Source: Planctomycetaceae bacterium (GTDB lineage Bacteria; Planctomycetota; Planctomycetia; Pirellulales; Pirellulaceae). From it: a DNA stretch of 64,000 bases. This document shows positions 18,508-26,396 of this stretch, one piece after another; the stretch's first letter is position 1; every line of letters begins with the position of its first letter. The stretch lies in assembly GCA_020638975.1 (NCBI GenBank), contig JACKHN010000004.1, positions 62,001-126,000 of the forward strand, in the 5' to 3' direction. The notes below the pieces were generated by a model. That model had not been told where the DNA came from, made no database searches, and worked only from the letters and a program-made list of their open reading frames with translations. A program made the position numbers and the translations under genes.

Positions 18508-19285
18508 GGACTTCACCTGTCTGATGGTCGATCTCAAGCTCAATCGGTTTCGTTCCAAAGAGGCCGCCGCACCGCAGCAACTCGACTCCCAATCGCCAGC
18601 CTTTTCTATTTGGAGTGCGATGACTTGTCATCGCTTTGTCTGTCGGTTGGCTGGGCGATGCAAGCAACTTGGTTGTCGCTACCGAGTTTGAAATAGAAAG
18701 CGGCGACAAGTCGCCGCACTCCAAAGGGCAACTACGTGGCGACACTAGCATCCGCACGCTGGCCCACGAAGATTCATTCCGAGCTGTCGCCGAGCGAATC
18801 AACAGCCCCAGACTGCTTCCATGCTCCGCCGCCAGTTGCAAACGGCGAAACGCCTGACTCGTCAGCCGCGCGGGCCAGGCAACCACGGCGGCGACATCTG
18901 GGCAACGCAGCGCTTGTTCAATCGCCCAGCATTCATCTCTCCCGTTCGCCGGATGAACGACAATCGTGTTCTGCAGATCGAGCTGGCATGCGTTCGCAGC
19001 AGGCGGATAAAAACTCTGTCCTCGATCCACCAAAACCAACGCTCCACCGCCATAACACGCCGATCGAGCCGCCAATAATGCGAGCAAACTGGCTCCGCTG
19101 CCAACTCCACCAGCAATCCACTCGACCAGCGAACCTTGTTGAAAGCCGCGCTGTGGCAACAGCCGATCTAACGGTTGGCAGCCGCTGGATATCGCTGAAT
19201 GAGGCTTCTTTTCGCTCTCCTTGCGATTTAGTAACTCCCTTAATTGCAGTACCTTATGGTTCATTAAAGTTACCTGATGTTTCAT
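18434..19285 (-). CDS. imuA: ImuA, RecA-like SOS mutagenesis protein
   Basis: 283 residues. The body matches ImuA: SGCQPLDRLLPQRGFQQGSL, then GGVGSGASLLALLAA where a Walker A would be (degenerate, no Lys-Thr), GALVLVDRGQSFYPPA, and AAVVAWPARLTSQAFRRLQL. ImuA regulates the mutasome with ImuB and DnaE2. First gene of the operon; imuB begins inside its end. About residues 187-226 are encoded by a palindromic repeat (SCPLECGDLSPLS ... ), absent from ordinary ImuA, yet the conserved tail (LELLRCGG-like GVELLRCGGLF, TGEV) follows in frame. Tandem ATGs at 19285 and 19264 are possible starts. An 18-bp dyad lies 15 bp upstream. Confidence 0.85.
   Translation of the reverse strand: MKHQVTLMNHKVLQLRELLNRKESEKKPHSAISSGCQPLDRLLPQRGFQQGSLVEWIAGGVGSGASLLALLAARSACYGGGALVLVDRGQSFYPPAANACQLDLQNTIVVHPANGRDECWAIEQALRCPDVAAVVAWPARLTSQAFRRLQLAAEHGSSLGLLIRSATARNESSWASVRMLVSPRSCPLECGDLSPLSISNSVATTKLLASPSQPTDKAMTSHRTPNRKGWRLGVELLRCGGLFGTKPIELEIDHQTGEVRDAYPLPLAAQLAGTAPDPRQATA
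18609..18725. repeat. Palindromic repeat (GGAGTGCGGCGACTTGTCGCC family) inserted in imuA
   Basis: Arms 18609-18637 and 18697-18725 match at 25 of 29 positions as an inverted pair, and each arm is itself a palindrome (GGCGACTTGTCGCC, GATGACTTGTCATC). The element spans 117 bp, exactly 39 codons, and keeps the imuA frame open. Confidence 0.88.
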
Positions 19286-19299
19286 AGCAAGGGCAGGTA

Positions 19300-19317
19300 A
19301 GTATACATAAGTATACT
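19300..19317. promoter_or_regulatory. Candidate operator upstream of imuA-imuB-dnaE2
   Basis: AGTATACATAAGTATACT is a perfect inverted repeat (7-bp arms, 4-bp spacer) centred about 23 bp upstream of the imuA ATG. imuA operons are usually LexA-controlled, and an A/T-rich dyad here is where an SOS operator or an overlapping promoter would be. Assignment to LexA is an inference; it does not match the well-known CTGT-N8-ACAG or GAAC-N4-GTTC boxes. Confidence 0.5.
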
Positions 19318-19412
19318 ATCGTAGCAAGTTCAAAATGACTTGAACTTTTGTCGTGAGAGAAAACTTCGATTACACCTCGTTCTCAAACTCTTCCTTTCGT
19401 AAGAAGCGGAAA

Positions 19413-19445
19413 ATTCTGACTCCTGACTCCTGACTCCTGAATTCT
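19413..19445. repeat. TGACTCC tandem repeat, copy 2
   Basis: A TGACTCC heptamer repeats three times between ATTC and GAATTCT, related to 16811-16836. It ends about 13 bp before the hemD-hemE start, where no Shine-Dalgarno sequence is seen. Confidence 0.6.
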
Positions 19446-19457
19446 CTTTCCGATAGC

Positions 19458-21392
19458 ATGGACCCGATGAACCAAGAACAACCTGATTTCAATGGACTGC
19501 ACGTCGCCGCGTTCGAAAGTCGCAACGCCGGCGAAATGGCTCGGCTGATCGAGCGGCATGGCGGCGTGCCGCACGTCAGTCCCTCAATGCGCGAAGCCCC
19601 GCTGGCCGAAAACCGAGCCGCGATCGACTTTGCTCATCAGCTGATTACCGGCCAAATCAGCATCGTGATCTTCTTAACGGGAGTCGGTTTCAAGCATCTT
19701 GTGGCCGCCGTTGAACGCCACATCGATCGCCAGCGTTTTCTTGACGCCCTGGCGGATATCACGACGATCTGTCGCGGCCCCAAGCCAGCGGTCGTGATGA
19801 AAGAGTACGGCCTCACGCCAACCCACCGCGTGCCCGAACCGAACACGTGGCGCGAACTGCTGACAACGATCGACCAGCATGTCGCCGTCGCTAGTCAAAC
19901 CGTAGCTATCCAAGAATACGGTAAGTCGAACCCCAGCCTGATCGCCGGTCTAGAAGCTCGCGGAGCTAATGTGCTGAGCATTCCGGTTTATACCTGGGAG
20001 CTGCCAGAAGATTGTGGTCCGCTCGAAGCCAATGTCCGAGCGCTCGCGACCGGCGAACTGGATGTGATTCTGTTTACTTCCGCAAATCAAGCGACGAATC
20101 TACTGCAGATCGCCCAGCGTCTTGACCTCGAGTCCGAAGTCCGTCGACGCATGCGTGAGACGGTCATCGCTTCCGTCGGTCCGACAACAAGCGAAGCGCT
20201 TCGTGAACTTGAATTGCCTGTCGATATCGAACCCGAACATCCCAAAATGGGTCCGCTGGTCGCAACCGCAGCTCGCCGGAGTGCCGAATTGCGGCAACGA
20301 AAACAACGTATCTCCACCCTCTTTTCTGATCCGAGTTCCGACGTGCTGGATAAACAAGCTCCTTGGTACAACAGCCCCTTTATGAAGGCCTGTCGTCTTG
20401 AACCGTCCGATGTCACACCCGTCTGGCTGATGCGGCAAGCCGGTCGCTACATGGCGGAGTACCGCGATGTCCGTGCCAAGACAACCTTTCTCGAGCTGTG
20501 CAAAAATCCGCAGCTATGTAGCGAGGTGATGTGTACGGCCGTCAAGCGACTTGGTGTGGATGCCGCGATCATCTTCTCGGACTTGCTGCCGATCTTGGAG
20601 CCCATGGGACTTGACCTCGAGTTCGCACAGGGCGAAGGTCCGGTAATCCATAATCCGGTTCGCGAAGGAGCCGACGTTGATCGCGTGTTGGAATTGGAAA
20701 GCATCGACTCGTTGCACTTTGTCACCGAGACCGTGCGTCAAACGCGAGCCGACTTACCGGACGATATGCCATTGATTGGTTTTGCAGGCGCCCCGTTTAC
20801 ACTCGCCAGTTACGCGATCGAAGGCGGTTCCAGCCGCAATTATCTGCATACCAAGACGCTCATGTATCGGGACGAGGGAGCTTGGCGTGCCCTCATGGAA
20901 CGCTTTGTCCGCGCGGTGACGCTGTATCTAAATGCTCAGATCGCTGCCGGTGCGCAATGCGTCCAGTTATTTGATTCCTGGGCCGGCTGCCTCGGGCCGG
21001 ATGACTATCGTCGTTACGCGTTACCGTACGTTCGCGACATCATCGCCGGCATCGTGCCGGGTGTGCCAGTAATTAACTTCGGCGCGGGCAATCCTGCGTT
21101 ATTACCTTTATTGGCTGAAGGCGGCAGCGCCGTCGTAGGTGTCGATTGGCGCGTCCGACTCGACGAAGCTTGGGCCACCGTAGGACACGATCGCGCAGTT
21201 CAAGGCAACCTCGACCCAACTGTATTATTAGCGGATCGCGATGAAATCCGCCGCCGGGCAAAAGACGTTCTCGATCAAGCAGGCGGTCGTCCGGGCCACA
21301 TCTTCAACCTTGGTCACGGCATCTTGCAGCAGACGCCGGTAGACAACGCGATTGCGTTAGTGGACGCCGTGCATGAGTTGAGTTCGCGATAA
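19458..21392 (+). CDS. hemD-hemE: Fused uroporphyrinogen-III synthase / uroporphyrinogen decarboxylase
   Basis: 644 residues carrying two consecutive heme-pathway enzymes. Residues ~10-275 are HemD-like: FLTGVGFKHL, VAIQEYGKSNPSLIAGLEARG, VILFTSANQATNLL and IASVGPTTSEAL. A short linker follows. From about 305 it is HemE: PVWLMRQAGRYMAEYRDVR (the HemE signature), AIIFSDLLPILEPMG, GFAGAPFTLASYAIEGGSS, QLFDSWAGCL and FNLGHGILQQTPVDN. HemD cyclises hydroxymethylbilane to uroporphyrinogen III and HemE decarboxylates it to coproporphyrinogen III, so the fusion would channel the product. Cytoplasmic. ATGs at 19458 and 19467 are both possible; neither has a clear ribosome site. Ferrochelatase lies 28 kb away. 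Confidence 0.92.
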   Translation: MDPMNQEQPDFNGLHVAAFESRNAGEMARLIERHGGVPHVSPSMREAPLAENRAAIDFAHQLITGQISIVIFLTGVGFKHLVAAVERHIDRQRFLDALADITTICRGPKPAVVMKEYGLTPTHRVPEPNTWRELLTTIDQHVAVASQTVAIQEYGKSNPSLIAGLEARGANVLSIPVYTWELPEDCGPLEANVRALATGELDVILFTSANQATNLLQIAQRLDLESEVRRRMRETVIASVGPTTSEALRELELPVDIEPEHPKMGPLVATAARRSAELRQRKQRISTLFSDPSSDVLDKQAPWYNSPFMKACRLEPSDVTPVWLMRQAGRYMAEYRDVRAKTTFLELCKNPQLCSEVMCTAVKRLGVDAAIIFSDLLPILEPMGLDLEFAQGEGPVIHNPVREGADVDRVLELESIDSLHFVTETVRQTRADLPDDMPLIGFAGAPFTLASYAIEGGSSRNYLHTKTLMYRDEGAWRALMERFVRAVTLYLNAQIAAGAQCVQLFDSWAGCLGPDDYRRYALPYVRDIIAGIVPGVPVINFGAGNPALLPLLAEGGSAVVGVDWRVRLDEAWATVGHDRAVQGNLDPTVLLADRDEIRRRAKDVLDQAGGRPGHIFNLGHGILQQTPVDNAIALVDAVHELSSR

Positions 21393-21749
21393 CAGTGGAC
21401 GCTGGGATGCGAATCACAGGATGAGATTGCACCCTTTTTCATCAACCGTCGTGCGGTTATTGCGGAGGAATGAGGGCGTGGGGTGCTTGAAAACGTCCTG
21501 TGGGAACATCCTCGGGTATGGGGGTGAGCTGGAAGAACTCGTCCGCACTGGCGAGATGGCCGGCGTACCGGGACGCATCAAGTTGAAACCCTCGCCAGAA
21601 TTCTTTCCCCCACATTCCCATCTCCAGCATATTAGCCCCGTCCTTGGCAGGAAATGTCGCCGGGCAGTTGCAGACGACGACTTGCGGTATCATAGTTCCG
21701 TCGTGCCATAAGGAAATACACTGCTATCGGATATTTGGAGTCAGTCGTC
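21393..21749. other. Gene-free stretch between hemD-hemE and the NIPSNAP gene
   Basis: 357 bp. Overlapping open frames exist on both strands (21421-21711 plus, 21457-21693 minus), but neither product resembles a family I know and neither has a ribosome site. The end must hold the promoter of the NIPSNAP gene, with GGAG 9 nt before 21750. Confidence 0.4.
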
Positions 21750-22517
21750 ATGTTCAATCGAGCCACTTGCCTGCTGCTGGGATTCGCTATGCTAACAAGT
21801 CTTTCCTCTCAGTCCCGGATCGCTCTCGCCGAAGTCTACGAACTGCGAACCTATACAACTAACGAAGGCAAGCTGGACAATTTGAATGCGCGTTTTCGTG
21901 ATCACACCGTGGCGCTGTTCAAGAAACACGGTATGGAATCGGTGGGCTATTGGGTGCCGACGGACGATGCGAAGTCGAAGAACACGCTGCTCTATGTGAT
22001 CAAGCACGAAAGTCGTGATTCTGCGAAGTCTTCATGGCAAGCCTTTCTTGCCGACCCCGATTGGAAGAAGGTGGCGAAGGAATCACAAGTCGACGGCCCC
22101 ATCCTGGCCAAGGCTCCAGAAGCCGTCTATATGTACGCCACGGACTACTCGCCCGAATTCTCGAACGACAAGAAGAGCGACGACGCGGTGTACGAGTTGC
22201 GGATCTATCGTTGCAATGAAGGCAAGCTGACGAATCTCGACGCCCGCTTCCGCGACCATACGCTTCGCCTCTTCGAGCGGCACGGAATTCAGAACGTCGC
22301 CTACTGGCATCCCGCCGACGAACCGGACTCGAAGGACACATTGATCTACATCATCCGGCACGATAGCCCTGCAGCCGCTCAGGCATCATGGAAGGCGTTC
22401 GGTGGCGACGAACAATGGAAGAAGGTCGCCGAGGAATCCCAGAAGGACGGCAAGTTCCTTCGAGAACGTCCCGAGTCAATCTACATGAAGGCAACCGACT
22501 ACTCTGCGCTTCGCTAG
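21750..22517 (+). CDS. Secreted protein with two NIPSNAP domains
   Basis: 255 residues: a signal peptide (MFNRATCLLLGFAMLTS ... cut near ALA), then two tandem NIPSNAP repeats that are close copies. Each begins VYELRTY or VYELRIY, continues with NEGKL...LNARFRDHT and ...LFKKHG or LFERHG, and ends in a W-x-AF-x-D/G-x-x-WKKVAEES motif. NIPSNAP is a ferredoxin-like alpha/beta fold of uncertain function; secreted double copies are common in planctomycetes. The ATG at 21750 is favoured by GGAG at 21737-21740; a TTG at 21735 would add five residues before the signal peptide. The two halves suggest an internal duplication. Confidence 0.85.
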   Translation: MFNRATCLLLGFAMLTSLSSQSRIALAEVYELRTYTTNEGKLDNLNARFRDHTVALFKKHGMESVGYWVPTDDAKSKNTLLYVIKHESRDSAKSSWQAFLADPDWKKVAKESQVDGPILAKAPEAVYMYATDYSPEFSNDKKSDDAVYELRIYRCNEGKLTNLDARFRDHTLRLFERHGIQNVAYWHPADEPDSKDTLIYIIRHDSPAAAQASWKAFGGDEQWKKVAEESQKDGKFLRERPESIYMKATDYSALR

Positions 22518-22738
22518 TGCTGCGTTTCAGCTTAATTTAAGGATTAGCCGTTTTGGCGTTAGCCACGGTTCCCTTGTAACAACCGGGGCTAACGCCCAAA
22601 CGGCTAATGTCTACAACCCTAATTCTTGACAGTCACAAAGCACTAGGAGTTTGTCCGCTTTCGCCTGTACGACGGGCCTCCGCCGCCCGTCGATCAACGA
22701 CTTTGCTACGATTCGACGGCATCGGAGAGCCGTCGTAC
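22518..22738. repeat. Two palindromic repeats downstream of the NIPSNAP gene
   Basis: First dyad: 22544-22570 pairs with 22581-22607 (25 of 27). A ~60-bp unit from 22518, with TGCTGCGTTTCAGCTTAA and GCCGTTTTGGCGTTAGCCAC, recurs inverted at 32523-32585. Second dyad: 22667-22692 with 22714-22738, copy 2 of the TACGACGG family. The first dyad sits 26 bp past the stop codon and may act as a transcript end. Confidence 0.85.
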
Positions 22739-23231
22739 ATGACGGCGTACGGTATCCGGACGGACTCCTGGTAAGGGGCAGTTCCCGCATGACGTCCGCC
22801 GCTAACCGTAGCCGCAAGTATGGCAGAAGTTCGCGTGCCAACGTGCGCGAGCCCCTCGCCTGCTATGAATTCGGGGGCATCGGTTTACGTTTCAAGCGGT
22901 GCCCATCGTTCAGGTCACATCCTTATTTCTTGGCCACTTTGAGCACTATCTTTGTCGCCGGGCAACTGACCGATTTTCGGTTCCTACATCTCGCCTCCTC
23001 TGAGTGCGGGCGACATGATGCTTTCTCGCCACATGTTGTTGGAACGCATCGCTGCGTCGATGAATCGCAACGCATGCCGAGGTCCCAAAAGATAGGTCGG
23101 CAGTAATCTATCCCCTGTGGTAGCAAGGCATTAAGGCCAGTCGGTGGTGAGGAGTTTTGCGAGTTGGCATCGCCCGTGCATTTAGCTCGATCCGTTGCCA
23201 TCAACCGCTGACCCATCACAGGAGACTGACC
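22739..23231. other. Upstream region of the primary sigma factor gene
   Basis: About 490 bp without a convincing gene; open frames on both strands lack family resemblance. It should hold the sigma-factor promoter. A strong ribosome site (AGGAGA) sits at its right end. No riboswitch or tRNA fold was recognised. Confidence 0.35.
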
Positions 23232-24839
23232 TTGACTAAAACCATTCGCAAAAAGATCGTCAAGTCGAAGAAGAACGGAACTCACAAGGGCACGAACGGG
23301 TCCGCATCACTAACTCACAAGAAACTTCGCAAGGGCCAATCGGACGACGTCCGCGGGATGTTCGATGAGGAGGACGAGGAGATTGAGCCAGCGAACGAGA
23401 AGAGCGACGAAGAAGGTTCGCCAAACAACACCGACGATCCGGTTCGCATGTACTTAATGCAAATGGGCCAGATTCCATTGCTGTCGCGAGTCGAAGAAGT
23501 CGATGCGGCAAAAGAGATCGAACGAGCCCGAGCACTCTATCGTCACAGCATGCTCGCGACCGACTATGTCTTGGAGGGAGCTGTCGCCTCGCTCGACAAG
23601 GTTCGCAAAGGCGAACTGCGGTTGGACCGAACGATCGAAGTCTCGGTGACGAACACGAAGGAAAAGAAGAGCATCATGCGTCGGCTTGGTCCTAATTTGA
23701 AGACGCTTCGCCACTTGCTCGAACAGAACCGAAGCGATTACTTGATCGCGATCAATCGACACAATCCACGAGCCGATCGTCATGAAGCGTGGAAACGGTT
23801 GGTAATCCGCCGCAACAAGGCTGTTCGCTTGGTCGAAGAACTGAACCTCCGAACCAACAAGCTTCAACCGTTGTTCGACAAGCTCGAAGAAATCTCGGAC
23901 CGCATGCAAGTGCTGCGAGTCCAGATCAGCGAAGCGAAGATTCACGGCTCGGTTGGCGGTCGGGGAGTCGTCGAGTTGCGAGCGGAACTGCACTACTTGA
24001 TGCGAATCACGTTCGAGAGCCCCGCCACACTCAAGCGTCGTGTTCAGAAGACACACGGCTTCCGTCGCGAACATGACGCCGGTAAGCGTTGGTTGTCGGC
24101 CGGCAACTTGCGGTTGGTGGTGTCGATCGCGAAGAAGTATCGCAATCGCGGTTTGAGCTTCCTGGACTTGATCCAAGAGGGCAACACTGGCCTGATGCGG
24201 GCTGTCGACAAGTTCGAGCACGCTCGCGGCTACAAGTTCTCGACCTATGCAACATGGTGGATTCGCCAAGCGATCACACGAGCCATCGCCGACCAAAGCC
24301 GCACAATTCGTGTGCCGGTTCACATGATCGACACGATGAGCAAAGTGCGAACAGTAACTCGCGAACTGCTCCAAGAACTCGGTCGTGAGCCCACGCCCGA
24401 AGAGACCGCCGAGCGAGCCAAGTTGTCCCTGGAAGATACGCGTTGCATTATGAAGATGTCACGTCAGCCGCTGTCGCTCGACCAGCCCGTTGGCGATCAC
24501 GACGACAGCTACTTTGGCGAATTCGTCCAAGACTATCGCGAAGACGATCCGTTGTACGACACCAATCAGGAATCGCTTAAGAATCGGATTAACGATGCGA
24601 TGGAGACGTTGAACTATCGCGAGCGAGAGATCATTCGACTGCGGTTTGGCCTGGCCGATGGCTACTCGTACACCCTGGAAGAAGTCGGCAAGATCTTCTC
24701 GGTAACTCGCGAGCGTGTTCGCCAAATCGAATCCAAGGCCGTTCGCAAGCTACAGCAGCCTTACCGCTGCCGGTCGCTGGCCAGCTTCCTTGACGGCGTC
24801 GAAGTCCCCGCCGACAACATGACCGCCGAAACGGCTTAG
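23232..24839 (+). CDS. rpoD: Primary RNA polymerase sigma factor (sigma-70, RpoD/SigA type)
   Basis: About 535 residues from a TTG at 23232, preceded by AGGAGA at a good distance; an in-frame extension to 23157 lacks one. The N-terminus is basic then acidic (DEEDEEIEP). Region 1.2 is DPVRMYLMQMGQIPLLSRVEE. Region 2 has LRLVVSIAKKYRNRGLSFLDL, GNTGLMRAVDKFEHARGYKF and STYATWWIRQAITRAIADQS. Regions 3 and 4 follow, ending in YTLEEVGKIFSVTRERVRQI with the helix-turn-helix for the -35 element. A ~250-residue non-conserved helical segment separates 1.2 and 2, as in primary sigmas. It directs transcription of housekeeping genes. The basic Lys-rich N-terminal tail is unusual. A terminator follows. Confidence 0.93.
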   Translation: MTKTIRKKIVKSKKNGTHKGTNGSASLTHKKLRKGQSDDVRGMFDEEDEEIEPANEKSDEEGSPNNTDDPVRMYLMQMGQIPLLSRVEEVDAAKEIERARALYRHSMLATDYVLEGAVASLDKVRKGELRLDRTIEVSVTNTKEKKSIMRRLGPNLKTLRHLLEQNRSDYLIAINRHNPRADRHEAWKRLVIRRNKAVRLVEELNLRTNKLQPLFDKLEEISDRMQVLRVQISEAKIHGSVGGRGVVELRAELHYLMRITFESPATLKRRVQKTHGFRREHDAGKRWLSAGNLRLVVSIAKKYRNRGLSFLDLIQEGNTGLMRAVDKFEHARGYKFSTYATWWIRQAITRAIADQSRTIRVPVHMIDTMSKVRTVTRELLQELGREPTPEETAERAKLSLEDTRCIMKMSRQPLSLDQPVGDHDDSYFGEFVQDYREDDPLYDTNQESLKNRINDAMETLNYREREIIRLRFGLADGYSYTLEEVGKIFSVTRERVRQIESKAVRKLQQPYRCRSLASFLDGVEVPADNMTAETA

Positions 24840-24913
24840 TTCACACGATTCAGCTCCCTCTCCCCGCACTGATGGCAACGTTGAACTCGTCGTTCAACAA
24901 TCAGTCTCCGAGC

Positions 24914-24955
24914 AAACGCCCTCGCCCCAAAGGTCGAGGGCGTTTCGCTTTTCTT
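24914..24955 (+). terminator. Rho-independent terminator after the sigma factor gene
   Basis: An 11-bp perfect stem (AAACGCCCTCG at 24914-24924 with its complement at 24935-24945) and a 10-nt loop are followed by CGCTTTTCTT. Confidence 0.85.
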
Positions 24956-25066
24956 GCACGCGTATCTATCACGACCCACACAATCAGATCAAGTCGCCCG
25001 CGCACAGGCGAGGAGCACGCCGATGGCAAGCTATGGTTGCTTAGTGCATGTTGCTAGAGGTGGGAG

Positions 25067-26368
25067 ATGGAATACCACACAGGCGAAGCAACATCGCGAA
25101 TAGATCGGCATTCCATACGAAGGCGAAGTTCGATGCCTGCCCCCTACGTTTCGAGCAGTAAGACGAATACAACGAGCGGAACTGTTCTTCCAGAGAAGTA
25201 TCCGACCCATATTCCTGCCCTGGATGCGATTCGCGGGTTGGCGATTCTTGTCGTGACCCTCTATCGCTTTCGGCCAAGCGTCGAAGACGCGTCAGCAACC
25301 TGCCAGTGGCTGGAGTCTTTTTTGGTGCATGGACAGCGAGGAGTCGACTTGTTCTTCGTGCTATCGGGCTTTCTTATTACTGGAATTCTTTACGATGCCA
25401 AGCGGCACTCGCATTACTTCCGAAACTTCTATGCCCGGCGCACGTTAAGAATATTTCCTCTGTATTACGGCGTCTTGATCGGCGCACTGGTGATCTTGCC
25501 ACTCGTGTGGACAACCGGCTATCCGTTCGGGGCGACTCGCGATGCTCAAGGGTGGTTATGGGGTTACTGTACGAATTTAGTGATCGCTTGGCGCGGCGAT
25601 TGGTGCTTCGGCTACTTCGATCACTTCTGGTCGCTCGCCGTCGAAGAACATTTCTACTTTCTTTGGCCGCTGGTGATCTACTTCTCGTCACGAGTCGTCG
25701 CACAACGTTGGTGCCTCGCACTGGCGTTCGTTTCCGCAGGGACACGCATCGCGTGCGCAGCATTTACGGACAATGGCCCTGCAGTCGAAGTTCTGACGCT
25801 ATTTCACCTCGACGCATTACTCGTCGGAGCCTGGTTCGCTTTGGCCTCACGTGGCCCCCGAGGTTTGGCTGGCATTGTGCCGACGTGTCGCTGGCTGATG
25901 CCGGTGAGCGGTGTTCTGCTGCTGCCTGAGTTGTTGCTCCACAAGCGGTTGCTCACCGTGCCAGATTCGCTGTATGCGTTATGCTTTGGTGCGATGATTG
26001 TCCTGGCGGTGTCGGCAGGTCCTTCGAGTGCTTTCCGTCGAGTGTGGCAGTCTCGCGTTCTACGATGGCTAGGTAAATACAGTTACGGAATGTACGTCTT
26101 TCAGTTGCCTCTGATTCCCCTGTTCGCGTACGTCTTCACTGCCGAGAGCCTCGCTGAATCGATTGGCTCTCGTCTCCTCGGACACCTCGCATACATCTTG
26201 CTCATGCTCGCCGCGACCATCGGTACGGCATTCGCGAGTTGGCATCTTTACGAAAAGCATTTCCTAAAGTGGAAACGATACTTTACCAGCCACCCAGCCC
26301 CGCCGCGAAGTTCACAAAAAGAAACTTCCGAGTCTTCGAAGACATCGGAAGTTTCTCTGGCTGTGTGA
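25067..26368 (+). CDS. Membrane acyltransferase, family 3 (OafA/YrhL type)
   Basis: About 433 residues with roughly ten hydrophobic segments. The N-terminal motif LDAIRGLAILVVTLYRF corresponds to the family's LDGLRGLAAL-V-x-x-H; the expected His is Arg (codon CGC). FDHFWSLAVEEHFYFLWPL and GKYSYGMYVFQLPL are the other hallmark segments. The family O-acetylates sugars of lipopolysaccharide, capsule or Nod factors, using acyl-CoA from the cytoplasm. If the missing His is essential here, activity would be changed. ATG at 25067 (after AGGTGGGAG) or at 25133 are both plausible. The last codons (KETSESSKTSEVSL) also form a terminator for the opposite-strand gene. Confidence 0.85.
   Translation: MEYHTGEATSRIDRHSIRRRSSMPAPYVSSSKTNTTSGTVLPEKYPTHIPALDAIRGLAILVVTLYRFRPSVEDASATCQWLESFLVHGQRGVDLFFVLSGFLITGILYDAKRHSHYFRNFYARRTLRIFPLYYGVLIGALVILPLVWTTGYPFGATRDAQGWLWGYCTNLVIAWRGDWCFGYFDHFWSLAVEEHFYFLWPLVIYFSSRVVAQRWCLALAFVSAGTRIACAAFTDNGPAVEVLTLFHLDALLVGAWFALASRGPRGLAGIVPTCRWLMPVSGVLLLPELLLHKRLLTVPDSLYALCFGAMIVLAVSAGPSSAFRRVWQSRVLRWLGKYSYGMYVFQLPLIPLFAYVFTAESLAESIGSRLLGHLAYILLMLAATIGTAFASWHLYEKHFLKWKRYFTSHPAPPRSSQKETSESSKTSEVSLAV
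26315..26356 (-). terminator. Minus-strand Rho-independent terminator inside the acyltransferase gene
   Basis: A perfect 12-bp stem (arms 26320-26331 and 26345-26356, AGAAACTTCCGA) encloses the palindrome GTCTTCGAAGAC. On the minus strand it is followed by TTTTTGTG, as expected for termination of the DUF1080 gene that ends at 26397. On the plus strand no T-run follows, so it should not stop the acyltransferase transcript. Confidence 0.8.
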
Positions 26369-26396
26369 GCGACTTAGTGCAACTTGCAACGCAGCG

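Noticed and set aside
21421..21711. 96-residue hypothetical protein (and the 78-residue antisense frame)
   Set aside because: No ribosome site, no recognisable family, and both strands are open, as expected by chance at this GC content.
22651..23106. 151-residue hypothetical protein before the sigma factor
   Set aside because: It begins in a palindromic repeat and has composition typical of random frames.
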